64,000 nucleotides of DNA from Haematococcus lacustris (Eukaryota > Chlorophyta > Chlorophyceae > Chlamydomonadales > Haematococcaceae). The stretch lies in assembly GCA_030144725.1 (NCBI GenBank), contig JASKMD010000015.1, positions 7,889,835 through 7,953,834 of the forward strand, given 5' to 3'. The notes beneath the pieces are model-generated. The model had not been told where the DNA came from. It saw only the letters and a list, made by a program, of their open reading frames with translations, and made no database searches. Below are positions 1 through 8,655 of this stretch, piece after piece (positions within the stretch are counted from its first letter, which is position 1; every line of letters starts with the position of its first letter). The translations under genes and the position numbers were made by a program.

Positions 1-1506
1 GCGGCTGACACACGCTTTGCTGATGAGGCCTTCACATCGCAGCTGTACCAGCATGAGGGGCTGTGGCTGACTGAGTGGGGCAGAGTGGTGGTGCCTGATG
101 ACGCTGCGCTGCGGAAGAAAGTGATATACACCATGCATGACACCAGGTCTGCTGGTCACCTGGGTATGACGAAGACCCTTGAGCAGGTGACGCGCTGGTT
201 TACATGGCCTGGTGTGTCAGAAAATGTGAAGAGCTATGTGCGCAGCTGCCACTCGTGCCAAGTGAACAAGTCAAGTGCCAAGAAGCCTGCTGGCCTGCTG
301 CAGCCGCTGCCCATACCTGAGAGACCGTGGGACAGCGTGTCAATGGACCTCATAGTGAAGCTACCTGCAAGTGGGCCCAACAAATATGACTCAATATTAG
401 TGTTTGTGGACAGACTAACAAAGATGGTACACCTGGTCAAGACCTGGGAGAGCATGACTGCCACACAGTATGCCAAGCTGTTCCTCGAGCACGTGTTCCG
501 GCTGCATGGGATGCCGAGGAGTGTGGTCAGTGACAGAGGACCCCAGTTCCACAACAAATTCTGGGCTGAGGTTACCAAGCTGCTCCAGGTCCAGGTGAAC
601 CTATCCAGCGCCTACCACCCTGAAACAGATGGCCAAACAGAGCGAGTTAACCGGGTAATTGAGGAAATGCTGAGGCACTTCATCAGGCCTGACCAGCGGG
701 ACTGGGCGGAGTACTTACCTCTGGTGGAGTTCGCCATCAACAATGCCTGGCAGGAGTCGGTCCGCAGCACGCCCTTCTACCTGAATTACGGCTATCATCC
801 ACGGCTGGCTGAGCTGCTCGACTTGCCGCAGAAGGTGCCGCAGGCGCACCATTTTGTGAAGGGCATGAAGACAGCGGTTGAGCAAGCGAGGCAGTGCCTA
901 GCGCGGGCGCAGAAGCGCATGAAGTCATATCAGGATAACAAACGGCGTGAGGCACTTTACCTGCCTGGTGACATGGTGCTGCTGAGCACACAGAACATGA
1001 GGGGTAAGGCTAACCAGCCTGGAGTCCGTAAGCTAAAGCCTCGCTATGTGGGCCCATTCAGTGTGCAGTACATGGTGGGCAAGGCAGCTGTGAAGCTGTG
1101 GCTGCCAGATGAGTGGTCTCGACTCCACAACGTGTTTCACGTGTCCTTGGTGAAGCCCTATCGCACGGATGCTTCAGGGGCAGTGCCTGGGCTGGCTGGA
1201 CCACCTCCTGTGCAGTGGCTGGATGGAGAGCCCCAATACACAGTAGAGAAGGTGGTGGGCCACAGGCTGGAGCCCAACAAAGGCAAGCGCAAGGGCAAGT
1301 GCAAGAAGAGAAGGCTTGAGTTCCTGGTCAAGTGGCAAGGACACGGTGACGAGCATAACACATGGGAGTTGAGCACTCAGCTGGTGGGCTGCCAAGAGCT
1401 GTTGGCCAGGTACCTGACAGAGCACAACCTGAGTGCCGAGGCTGAGGAGGCGGCTGAGGGCGAGGCTGAAGCTAAGGATGATGTTGAAGCTGAGGCCCAG
1501 GCCTGA
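1..1506 (+). CDS. Ty3/gypsy integrase with C-terminal chromodomain (3' end of pol, 5' truncated by window)
   Basis: The frame is open from base 1, so this is the C-terminal part of a longer pol polyprotein. Residue numbers here count from the GTG at 85. An HHCC zinc finger (H18, H25, C55, C58) precedes a DDE core with D88, D150 and E186, and exactly 35 residues separate the last two, the retroviral-type integrase spacing. A GPF-type motif (KPRYVGPF) follows. The tail contains a chromodomain (from QYTVEKV to NTWEL), which marks the chromovirus branch of Ty3/gypsy elements and in that family targets insertion to modified chromatin. The end is acidic and Ala/Glu-rich. No stop or frameshift is visible, so this part looks intact. 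Function is inferred from family knowledge. Confidence 0.95.
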   Translation, partial: AADTRFADEAFTSQLYQHEGLWLTEWGRVVVPDDAALRKKVIYTMHDTRSAGHLGMTKTLEQVTRWFTWPGVSENVKSYVRSCHSCQVNKSSAKKPAGLLQPLPIPERPWDSVSMDLIVKLPASGPNKYDSILVFVDRLTKMVHLVKTWESMTATQYAKLFLEHVFRLHGMPRSVVSDRGPQFHNKFWAEVTKLLQVQVNLSSAYHPETDGQTERVNRVIEEMLRHFIRPDQRDWAEYLPLVEFAINNAWQESVRSTPFYLNYGYHPRLAELLDLPQKVPQAHHFVKGMKTAVEQARQCLARAQKRMKSYQDNKRREALYLPGDMVLLSTQNMRGKANQPGVRKLKPRYVGPFSVQYMVGKAAVKLWLPDEWSRLHNVFHVSLVKPYRTDASGAVPGLAGPPPVQWLDGEPQYTVEKVVGHRLEPNKGKRKGKCKKRRLEFLVKWQGHGDEHNTWELSTQLVGCQELLARYLTEHNLSAEAEEAAEGEAEAKDDVEAEAQA

Positions 1507-1631
1507 TGGTAGAGGCATGGTTGGAACTCAGACACCTAGCGCTAGTGTGGGCGCGAGTGATGGCACAATGTGCCTGAGCGGGGCAACACCACAGTGGTCA
1601 GCTGAGGACAGCTGAGCCAGGTGGGGGGGAA

Positions 1632-1803
1632 TGTTACGCGACCATGTAAGGCTAAGCTAATGCCGGTTGAGAGATCTGGATCTCCCCTGTGAGAAGTGTG
1701 ATGTGGTGAGGTGATCTGAGGCCGGGTTCGATTCCCGGGCAGACTTCCTGACAACGCCCAGTCTGTCACGGAGAACTCAATCACCGCCACTCATCACGCA
1801 ACA
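1632..1803 (+). repeat. 3' LTR of the chromovirus (172 bp), with a tRNA T-arm-like segment
   Basis: It starts TGTTACGCG directly after a polypurine tract and ends CACGCAACA, an imperfect inverted terminus of the TG...CA type. At about 1719-1737 it contains a sequence that folds like a tRNA T arm (GGGTTCGATTCCC) and matches the pol III B box. The LTR is short for a gypsy element. The 5' LTR is outside the window, so the boundaries rest on the PPT and the TG..CA ends only. Confidence 0.7.
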
Positions 1804-3816
1804 TTACCTTGGCCCAGAACGAAGCCACCACGCGCTTCTTGCCACAGTACAGCCTGAAGCTGGCGTTGGCCCAGCGCTTCTTCGAGACCTCGCTCCACAT
1901 GGCGTCGTACGTCTCCAGGACGGTGTCGGCGAACCGCCGGTACGAGGCCAGCGAGCTGGGCTTGCTGCTGACCTTTGACAGGGCTGTGAGCTGCGGCTTC
2001 ACCTTGGCTAGCCAGCTCTTCGTAGCCTGGGCCTGCCGCGTGATGCCACTGTCCCGGTAGTACTGCCCGGCGGTAAGCGTCCAGTGGCACACTGACACCA
2101 CTGAGCCGTCGGCGCTGCGCTCCTCGTGCGCCACCGTGGCCATATTCGTCTTGCCCGGGTCCACGCCCAGCCACTCCGCGTGGAGGTGGGCCAACAGGTT
2201 GACTGCGCCCATGCCCTTGCTCATCCGCGGCAGCTCGGCGGGTGGCGCTGCAGGCTTGGGCCGCAGGAACATCACGCTGATGGCGACTCCATCGGTGTGC
2301 ACGACCTGATCGAATCTGTGCTTGGGGCTGGCGAGCTTTTGGCGGCGAGGGTCAGGCAGCAATGCGTCCCACCGGCTGGCCACCTGCAGCCACCATAAAC
2401 ACCACCAAGGCACCTCATCAGCTTGTGTAGGCAGCTGACAGCACACATGGCAGGCACAAGGCAACTGACAGCACACAAGGCAGCTGGCTGAGGACCATAG
2501 GCTGGTACCTGCCTGCAAGCAGCACTCACCTTGCTGTTTGCAGGCCCGGCAATGTACTCGCAAGGATTCGCTGGGTCAGGTAGGGCACCGTTCCTGAACT
2601 TGGCCTCGGAGGTGACCCCTGCCTCTGTCAGCACCCCCAGCATGCCGGCGTCATGCATCAAGCCGTAGAGGCCCCGGGTGTCGATGAAGATGTGCCGAGC
2701 GTGGCACTTGCTGGTGGGGGTGAGGGCATAGGGAGTGGGGGGGCGGGGGGGCCTTGTCGACAGGTTGGTGAGCTGAGACTGCTCCCAAGGCACCATATCA
2801 AGCTGCCAGGCTGCCATGGCTGCCTCCATCTCTCTGGTGGTGTGCACCGCATGGCGCAGCAGCCGGCCACGGTTTGCTGGATCCTCCACCCAATCATCAT
2901 CCACCTTCTCACCCTCCCCCAGCCCCAGCAGGCCCCGCTGCAAAGCCACCTCAGCCTGCATGGCTGCAGTCACCACCACACCACCCTCCCCCACCAGCCA
3001 GGTGACCTCCATGCCGCACACCATACGGCGCACGTAGGTGCACTGCCGCTTGGACCAGGCTGGCAGGTGCCCACCAACCAGCCCCCTCACCCCGAATCGG
3101 CGCTGGTGCTCGTTGGTGCCCAGCAGGACCTTGGCCCCGGCCAGGGACACTGACTTCCTGAGCCTGCCAGCGAAGAGCAGCGTGAGCATGTTGCCAAAAG
3201 CTGTCTGCAGCTGCTGGCCGACGTGGTCCACCATGTTCGTGTCAGACAGGTGGCGGGGGATTGCATCGAGGCGGGCACACAGGTCGGGGTGCGCGGCCAG
3301 CACGGCAGCGACTGCTGCGCTTGGCCGAGTATTCTCGCCCTCTCCGGGCAGGCCGCGGCATAGCTGTCGAAACAAATTGTCGCAGTTCAGGTCCGGGATG
3401 TCTGCTGCGGAGACTGGGATGTCTGTGTCTGTGTATGTCAGTGGCTGGCCTTGCGCGTCAAGCTGGTCGGCTACGTGCAGGGTAAACAAGTCGCGCACGA
3501 GGAAGCCCAACAGCAGGCTGCCAATCACCCCCCGCTCGCTGATGTCCTTCACTCGTGGGCGCACAGCCTTGTCAAGGAAGGCGTCCCAAAGCGCTTGCGG
3601 GAGGTGGTCGATGAGGTGGGCTAACTTGGCCTTTCTTGCGTGGAACGTATTGTCCCTGCTGCGGGCAGCGCGGGCCTCTCCTGAAGCCTTCCTTTTGCGC
3701 TGTGCCTCGGTCAAGTCGGGTTGGCCTGCCTCGTCGCGGTCAACTATGTCGAAGTCGGGGTCCTCCGGCACTGCTCTAGGCCCACCCACACCGGTTCGTC
3801 TCTTCTTCCTCGCCAT
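1804..3816 (-). pseudogene. Fanzor/TnpB-like RNA-guided nuclease homologue, cut off by a retrotransposon
   Basis: Two exons are visible: 2530-3816 (429 codons from an ATG at 3816) and 1804-2383. They are separated by a 146-bp GTGAGT...CTGCAG intron that keeps phase 0. The second exon carries TDGVAISV and, at D504, GVDPGKTN, which resembles the RuvC-I motif of TnpB/Fanzor proteins. It also holds a FRLYCGKKRVVASFWAKV block that I associate with algal members. The RuvC-II glutamate, zinc finger and RuvC-III aspartate should follow but are missing. The frame runs into the LTR end at 1803 and stops 6 codons later, so the C-terminus is presumably left of the inserted element. Family assignment is from motifs only. 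Another DDE- or RNase H-fold transposase is the main alternative. Confidence 0.6.
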
Positions 3817-3911
3817 AAACAACAACAACGCGAGGCAGCAACATATACTAAGGATTTTCGTGTTTATCACACACATGTACTTACACGCGTGTGCTTGCAA
3901 CGGAGAGCAGC

Positions 3912-5277
3912 ATGTGCTTGCAACGGAGAGTGCTTGCAACACCTTGGATTTGCAATGCGTCTCCCATGCTCGCGAGCTGCTGCGCGCCCCGCATCGCTAG
4001 GACCTCGTCGCAAGACTTGTCGCAGCTCGTCCTCAGTCGCCATGTTGCGCCACGGTGCCTTGCGGTCAGCGCCATGCCTGCCCCAGCTCTCCCACCCCAT
4101 GCCAGCCTGGAAGCGGTGCCTGGGCTGCTTTTTAGCCACGCCACCGTGGCCCTGGTCCTGCTCTACTCCTCAATGCTGTTGGCGCCACATGCACGTCTGG
4201 CAAGTGGCAGCAGCAGCTGGACAGTGCACCCACATGCCCTGCCGCACATGCTGCCCTGGCCTTACGCTACCCATCAAGCTGGCTGGCTTAAGGCACCCCT
4301 GCCACCAACCCCTCCTAACCATCCACCATGTGTGACATGTGACCAGCTGGAAACGTCCTGTCGCCCCTGTCCTCCCTTTACAAACCATCACTATTGCCTG
4401 CTGCCTCATGTTGACAGGGGTAACACATCACCTGGTGCCTCATGTTGACTGGGGCTGCATGTGACCTGCTATGGCGCAGACGCGGCGCCTAGCGCAGTCC
4501 CCCCTGGTGCTGGCGGCGTTGGCAGCGGCATACTGCCTGTCCCTGGCTGCAGCGTTGCAGTCGGGCCTGCTGCCGGCACTGCAGGGGCTGGCCGCCAGCA
4601 TGCTGTCCAGCCCTGCTCTGCTGCCTGACCCCAAGGCACTGGGGGATATGTTTGCCCAGCCAGCCATCACCTGCTGCGCGTGGCTGCACCTGCTGATGCT
4701 GGACTATGTGCAAGCCAGGTGGAGCAGGGCGGGGGCAGGGCAGGGCAGGGCAGGGGGGGCAGCAGCAGCAGGGCAGCAGCAGCAGCAGGGAGCAGGGTGT
4801 GGGCAGGGGTGCGGTCAGGGACAGGCAGGGGGGCGGGAAGAGGGAGGAGGAGGATGGAAGGAGAGGGGGAGGAAAGGGAGAGGGGGAGCAGGGTGCCGCC
4901 TTGCCATGCCTGCTCCCTCCCTGCTCCCTCCCTGCTCCCTCCCTGCTGCCCTGCTGCTGCTGCTGCTGACCTGCTGCTGCTGCTGCTGCTGCTGCTGCCC
5001 CGCTGCTGCTGCCCGCCCCTGCCTGCTGCAGCCCACTGCCACCTGCCCCTGGTCACACCAACAGCCCCTGGTCACCCCCTTGCGTCTGCTGCTCCCCCTC
5101 CTGCCTGCTGCTGCATGGCGGGCCGCCAGGCGCGTGTTCCTGGACTGCTCGGCCCGAGCCCTGCCCAGTGCCCTGCCCCTGGCATTGTGCTTTGTGGTGG
5201 GCCCCCTTGGCCTCATGGCGTATGTCATCATGCTCAGCCGCCGCAAGGTGCACCTGACCCCCCTCCGCAGCAGATAG
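3912..5277 (+). CDS. ABA4: ABA4-like neoxanthin synthase (DUF4281 membrane protein), three exons
   Basis: Exons 3912-4199, 4480-4718 and 5130-5277 give 224 residues, close to the plant length of about 220. Intron 1 has a GC donor (GCAAGT) and a GCGCAG acceptor. Intron 2 is GTGGAG...GCCAG. Exon 1 holds a Ser/Arg/Ala-rich transit-peptide-like N-terminus, then FSHATVALVLLYSSMLLAP. Exon 2 holds DPKALGDMFAQPAITCCAWL. Exon 3 holds RVFLDCSARALPSALPLALC and GPLGLMAYV. These correspond in order to the four-helix ABA4 pattern (FSQPMT..SAWIHLL..DLFAARQV..GP.GL). Family role: conversion of violaxanthin to neoxanthin in the chloroplast envelope/thylakoid, which is inference here. ATG 3966 is an alternative start. 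The gene is divergent from the Fanzor-like gene, 95 bp apart. Intron 2 is G/C-repeat-rich. Confidence 0.75.
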
Positions 5278-6206
5278 GGCAGCAGATCACACAGCAGCTG
5301 AGGCAGCAGGTAGGGCAGCAGCAGGGCAATCGCAACAAAGGCCACAAGGCCCAGCTTGGCCAACCTTGCAGCAGCAGAGGCAGCTAGGGGGGTAGCAGCT
5401 ACGGCAGGGAAGGCCAGGGACGCTTAACCTGATGGCACATGGCATCATGCTGAGCCACCGCAAGGCGCTGCTGGCTGTTCTCGACAGCAGCTAGGGCAGC
5501 CGTTTGGGCAGCAGCAGAGGCAGCAGTTGGGGCAGCAGCTAGGACTGAGGCAGGGGAGGCAGGTGTAGGCGAGACCTGCAGCAGTGGCGGCTGGCAGTGA
5601 CACCTGAGAGCCAAGGGGGCTGCAACAGGAGCAAGGGGGCTGCAGACTGGCCTGGGCCTGTGAGACCAAAGAGTGGGGGGAAAGGGTCTGTGGTTAGGGG
5701 ATGGGGAAGAGGGCTGGGCTAAGGTTGAGGTGTCCACCAGGACGCTGAGTGTGTTGAGGGCCAGGGGCAGCTGAGGGTGGTAGGCCGCCCAGTGGGTTGA
5801 AGACAAAGGGATGAAGTGCTGGGCGTGGGGGGTAGGAGGCAGGCGAGTTCTCCTGTCTGAGCCAACGGGTCGGGGCACGGCAGGACCACAGGCAGTGTTG
5901 ACTGCATGCTGGGTGCAAGCCTGAGGGGGTGACCCACTGGGTCTGAGATGCTCGCCGCTCCGTTTCATTTCTGTCGTAGCTTCTATAGCTGCATTCATTG
6001 AGTCCTGGATTAGTTTGTCGCAGGCGGGAGTGCAGCGACCTTGGTTGCCTTGCTTTGCTCTACTACGATGCAGAGCTCTGCGAATGTGCGGGTCTCAATG
6101 GCATGTAATCTGTTTGCAAATGCAGTGTGGACATGCCGTGTTTTGCTGTTGTGCTATGGACTCGCGCTCGTTCTTCTTGGCTGGAGTAAGGAAACTGCCA
6201 GTCAGG

Positions 6207-6239
6207 GCCCCGCCCCGCCCCGCCCCGCCCCGCCCCGCC
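6207..6239. repeat. (CGCCC)n microsatellite
   Basis: About six consecutive CGCCC units. Confidence 0.9.
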
Positions 6240-6659
6240 GGCTGAAATAGGATTGTACTTCCTTGTTCACCGGCCAAGCTGAGTGCCTCTTTTTGAGCTG
6301 ATTGAGGCAGCATAGAGCCATATGCCAACTACAGGTCAGCAGTAGGGACTAGTCACCCCATCCAGCTATGATCCGCTTTATGTTTTGCACCATTGATCAA
6401 CAACCTGACCTCACTCGTATCTCTTGTAGCATACTCGATAACGCGTCCGTGGCACTATGCAACTCAATCATTGGGTTTGTATGCGAAAAGATGGACCACT
6501 TACAAGGTACACATGCTGATGGCTACAGGTGCACGAGGAGCCGACTGAGCTTGGCTTACCACTCCGCCACGTGGCCACCACCAACACAGCTTAACCCACC
6601 ATCTCCCAACCTCGTCTACCCCGCCCAGCTCCCAGTAGCCCCTCCTCCCAGCCTGCCAT

Positions 6660-6770
6660 CAGCCTCCCCCCCCCTACCTCTCCTTCTCCTCGCCTCCTAC
6701 CTCTCCCCTACCTCTCCTTCTCCTCGCCTCCTACCTCTCCCCTACCTCTCCTTCACCCATCTCCGTATCC
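6660..6770. repeat. CT-rich minisatellite
   Basis: The block CTACCTCTCCTTCTCCTCGC recurs with intervening CTACCTCTCCC. Confidence 0.8.
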
Positions 6771-6785
6771 TCCACCCCCCATCAC

Positions 6786-7421
6786 CCTGACCACCGAGCC
6801 AAGCCCGTAGCCCCGCTCAACCACTCACCCACCCACCTCCTCTCAATTATCAACCATGAAGAAGAGATCAAGCAAAGAGGCAAAGAGTGCCAGCTCAATG
6901 CACTAAACAAGCCGCCAAGGGCTGGCTACCTGCATTGCCCTAACAACATCAAGGCTGCGACTTGTAGGGCCAAAGCGACAAACCGTGACCCGCAGGCTGA
7001 GGTGCAGCAGGTGCGGGATGTGGAGCAGTTCCTTATGGGCACCGTGGATGGGTTGCAGGGCGACCAAGACGACCTGCAGGCAGCGCACCAACGCTTGAAG
7101 GATGAGCATACGGCTTTGCAGCAGGTGGCATGCAGAGCGGCAGCTACCAATCACTCCCTTCGGGCTGCTCGATGCAGCCTCCAAGGGCAAGTGCATATCT
7201 ACCGGCACAAATGCCGCCCCCACCACTCCCCACTCACCTGCTAGGAGAGGCAGCAGCTGCTGGTTTTGCAGCAGCACCCCGTCTTAGTGGAGGTGTTGAG
7301 GCGGTGTGCAGAGGCTGGCTATAGAAGGCTGGATAGGCGTGACTTCCACATCGTGTCCACTTACATGCTCCCCCATGCTCGGAAGTATACAAGGTTGCTG
7401 CAATGCTTGACCCCTTCGTGA
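6786..7421 (+). CDS. Unrecognised protein with coiled coil (two exons, 5' end unknown)
   Basis: An open frame to 7190 contains a heptad-like segment around EQFLMGTVDGLQGDQDDLQ and LKDEHTALQQVA. After an intron (GTGCAT..CTGCTAG, 7191-7244, phase 0) the frame continues as ERQQLLVLQQHPVLVEVLRR, RRDFHIVSTYMLPHARKYTR and a stop at 7421. The non-repetitive, charged composition contrasts with the surrounding G- or C-rich filler, which is why I call it coding. The start is not defined: the frame stays open upstream into low-complexity sequence. No family is recognised. Confidence 0.35.
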
Positions 7422-8655
7422 GTAGTACCTACTACCTGGCCACTCTGCAAGACCCGACAAGGTGTATAGGCCATTGCTATGTTACCTTGCTCGGCAGGTT
7501 GGGTCCGATCCCTCATGCCCGCCCTCAGCTTGCGCCCTCAGCTCGTGTCCAGCTCCGCTGCGGCCTCCAGCTGCTCAGCTGGAGGGGTGGGCAGCCCAGG
7601 GGCGGCACTAGCACCAGCTGCCCGCTGCTGCCAGGGGGGGCAGCAGGAGGGGTGGGCAGCCTAGAGGATGCACCGGCGCCAGCACCAGCACCTGCACCAG
7701 CTGCGACCCGTAGGGAAGGGGGGGCAGTGCTAGGGGGTGGGAGGGCGGAGCGGGGGCTGGGAGGGGGTGGGAGGGGTTAAGAGGGCGGGCTGGGGCTGGG
7801 AGGGGTTGGGAGGGGTGGGGCTGGGGATGGGAGTGCGGTGCTGGGGATGCTCCTCAGCTGCAGCAACAAGTGGATGGGTGAACAGCCCTAGGGCTGCACT
7901 GGCACCTGCTGCATGCTGCTGCCAGGGGGGTGCAGCAGGAGGGGGGAGCAGGTCAGAGGCGGCACCTGCACCAGCACCTGCTGCTGCCCCCAACTTATCC
8001 CCATCCCCAGCTCATCCCCATCGTGGAGCACCAAAGTGATGCTTGACAGCCAAAGCCAGTGACGCAGACCATGCCACAAGCGCTACATGGACGGTGACGG
8101 CTGCTGGTCTGCTGACTGGAAGGGATGGGAACGCGGAAGGGAACGCGGAGCAGGGAAGGGAACGCGGAGCAGTGTAGTAGTAAATGCCAGTGTGTGCAGG
8201 TGGATGGTCGGTGGTACATGGAAAGGAGGTCAATTAGACAGATGACCAGCAGGCCAGTGCATGGCACCGTGTCGGGTCGTGCATTGCCCGTGCCGTCTAC
8301 TTCACGTAAGCTGCGCGGCGATGAGGCAGTGACCCGAGAATGTGGTCCCCGTGAACCTTCTCCTTAGCGCCTGCCTCATCCCCGCTCCCCAACGTCGCTT
8401 CCCGCCATGCACTCGGTCCTGCATTCGCTCACCTGCTCGCCTCGACCTGCGCATAGCATCGGCTGGGCTGTCCTTGTGCAGAGCCCTGCACCGCTGTTGC
8501 CCAGGCAGGCCAATGTGCCAACGCGGACGCTCAGCGCGCCAGCACACAGTGAGCGGCACAGCCTGCTGTCCCCACCTGCTGCCACCACACACCGCTGCTA
8601 TTGGGCAGCACAACCACTGCCAGCTGCTGCCTGTCACTAGCCTGACCAGCAGCAG
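7422..8655. other. No gene recognised; G-rich low-complexity DNA
   Basis: The segment 7560-8000 is made of GGGAGGGG/GCACCAGC-type repeats. The block around 8120-8175 repeats GGGAACGCGGA. Upstream exons of the following helical-repeat gene may lie at 8340-8650 but I cannot define them. Confidence 0.5.

Larger units (their letters stand above)
1..1803 (+). mobile_element. Right end of a Ty3/gypsy chromovirus inserted in a Fanzor-like gene
   Basis: Integrase-chromodomain coding sequence is followed by a purine tract (GTGGGGGGGA at 1621-1630) and a short LTR ending at 1803. The left part lies outside the window. Base 1804 onward reads into the disrupted minus-strand Fanzor-like gene. The expected target duplication would be TTACC (1804-1808) or similar, with its partner beyond the left edge. 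Confidence 0.85.
5278..6785. other. No gene recognised; partial duplicate of ABA4 exon 3 and low-complexity DNA
   Basis: Bases about 5425-5560 resemble ABA4 exon 3 and its downstream CAGCAG-rich sequence (GCATCATGCTGAGCCACCGC against TCATCATGCTCAGCCGCCGC) in degenerate form. A pentanucleotide (CGCCC)n lies at 6207-6239, and a CT-rich tandem repeat at 6660-6770. Open frames here are proline/alanine-rich and have no recognisable domain. Confidence 0.5.

Noticed and set aside
3867..4144. Minus-strand ORF (MATEDELRQVLRRG..) as a first exon of the Fanzor-like gene
   Set aside because: A GTAAGT donor exists (about 3889), but no acceptor gives the right phase into the MARKKRR exon, and the plus strand there is better explained as ABA4 exon 1.
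5399..5998. 199-residue minus-strand ORF
   Set aside because: Pro/Ala/Ser low complexity on the opposite strand of CAG-rich DNA; no start context, domain or splice logic.
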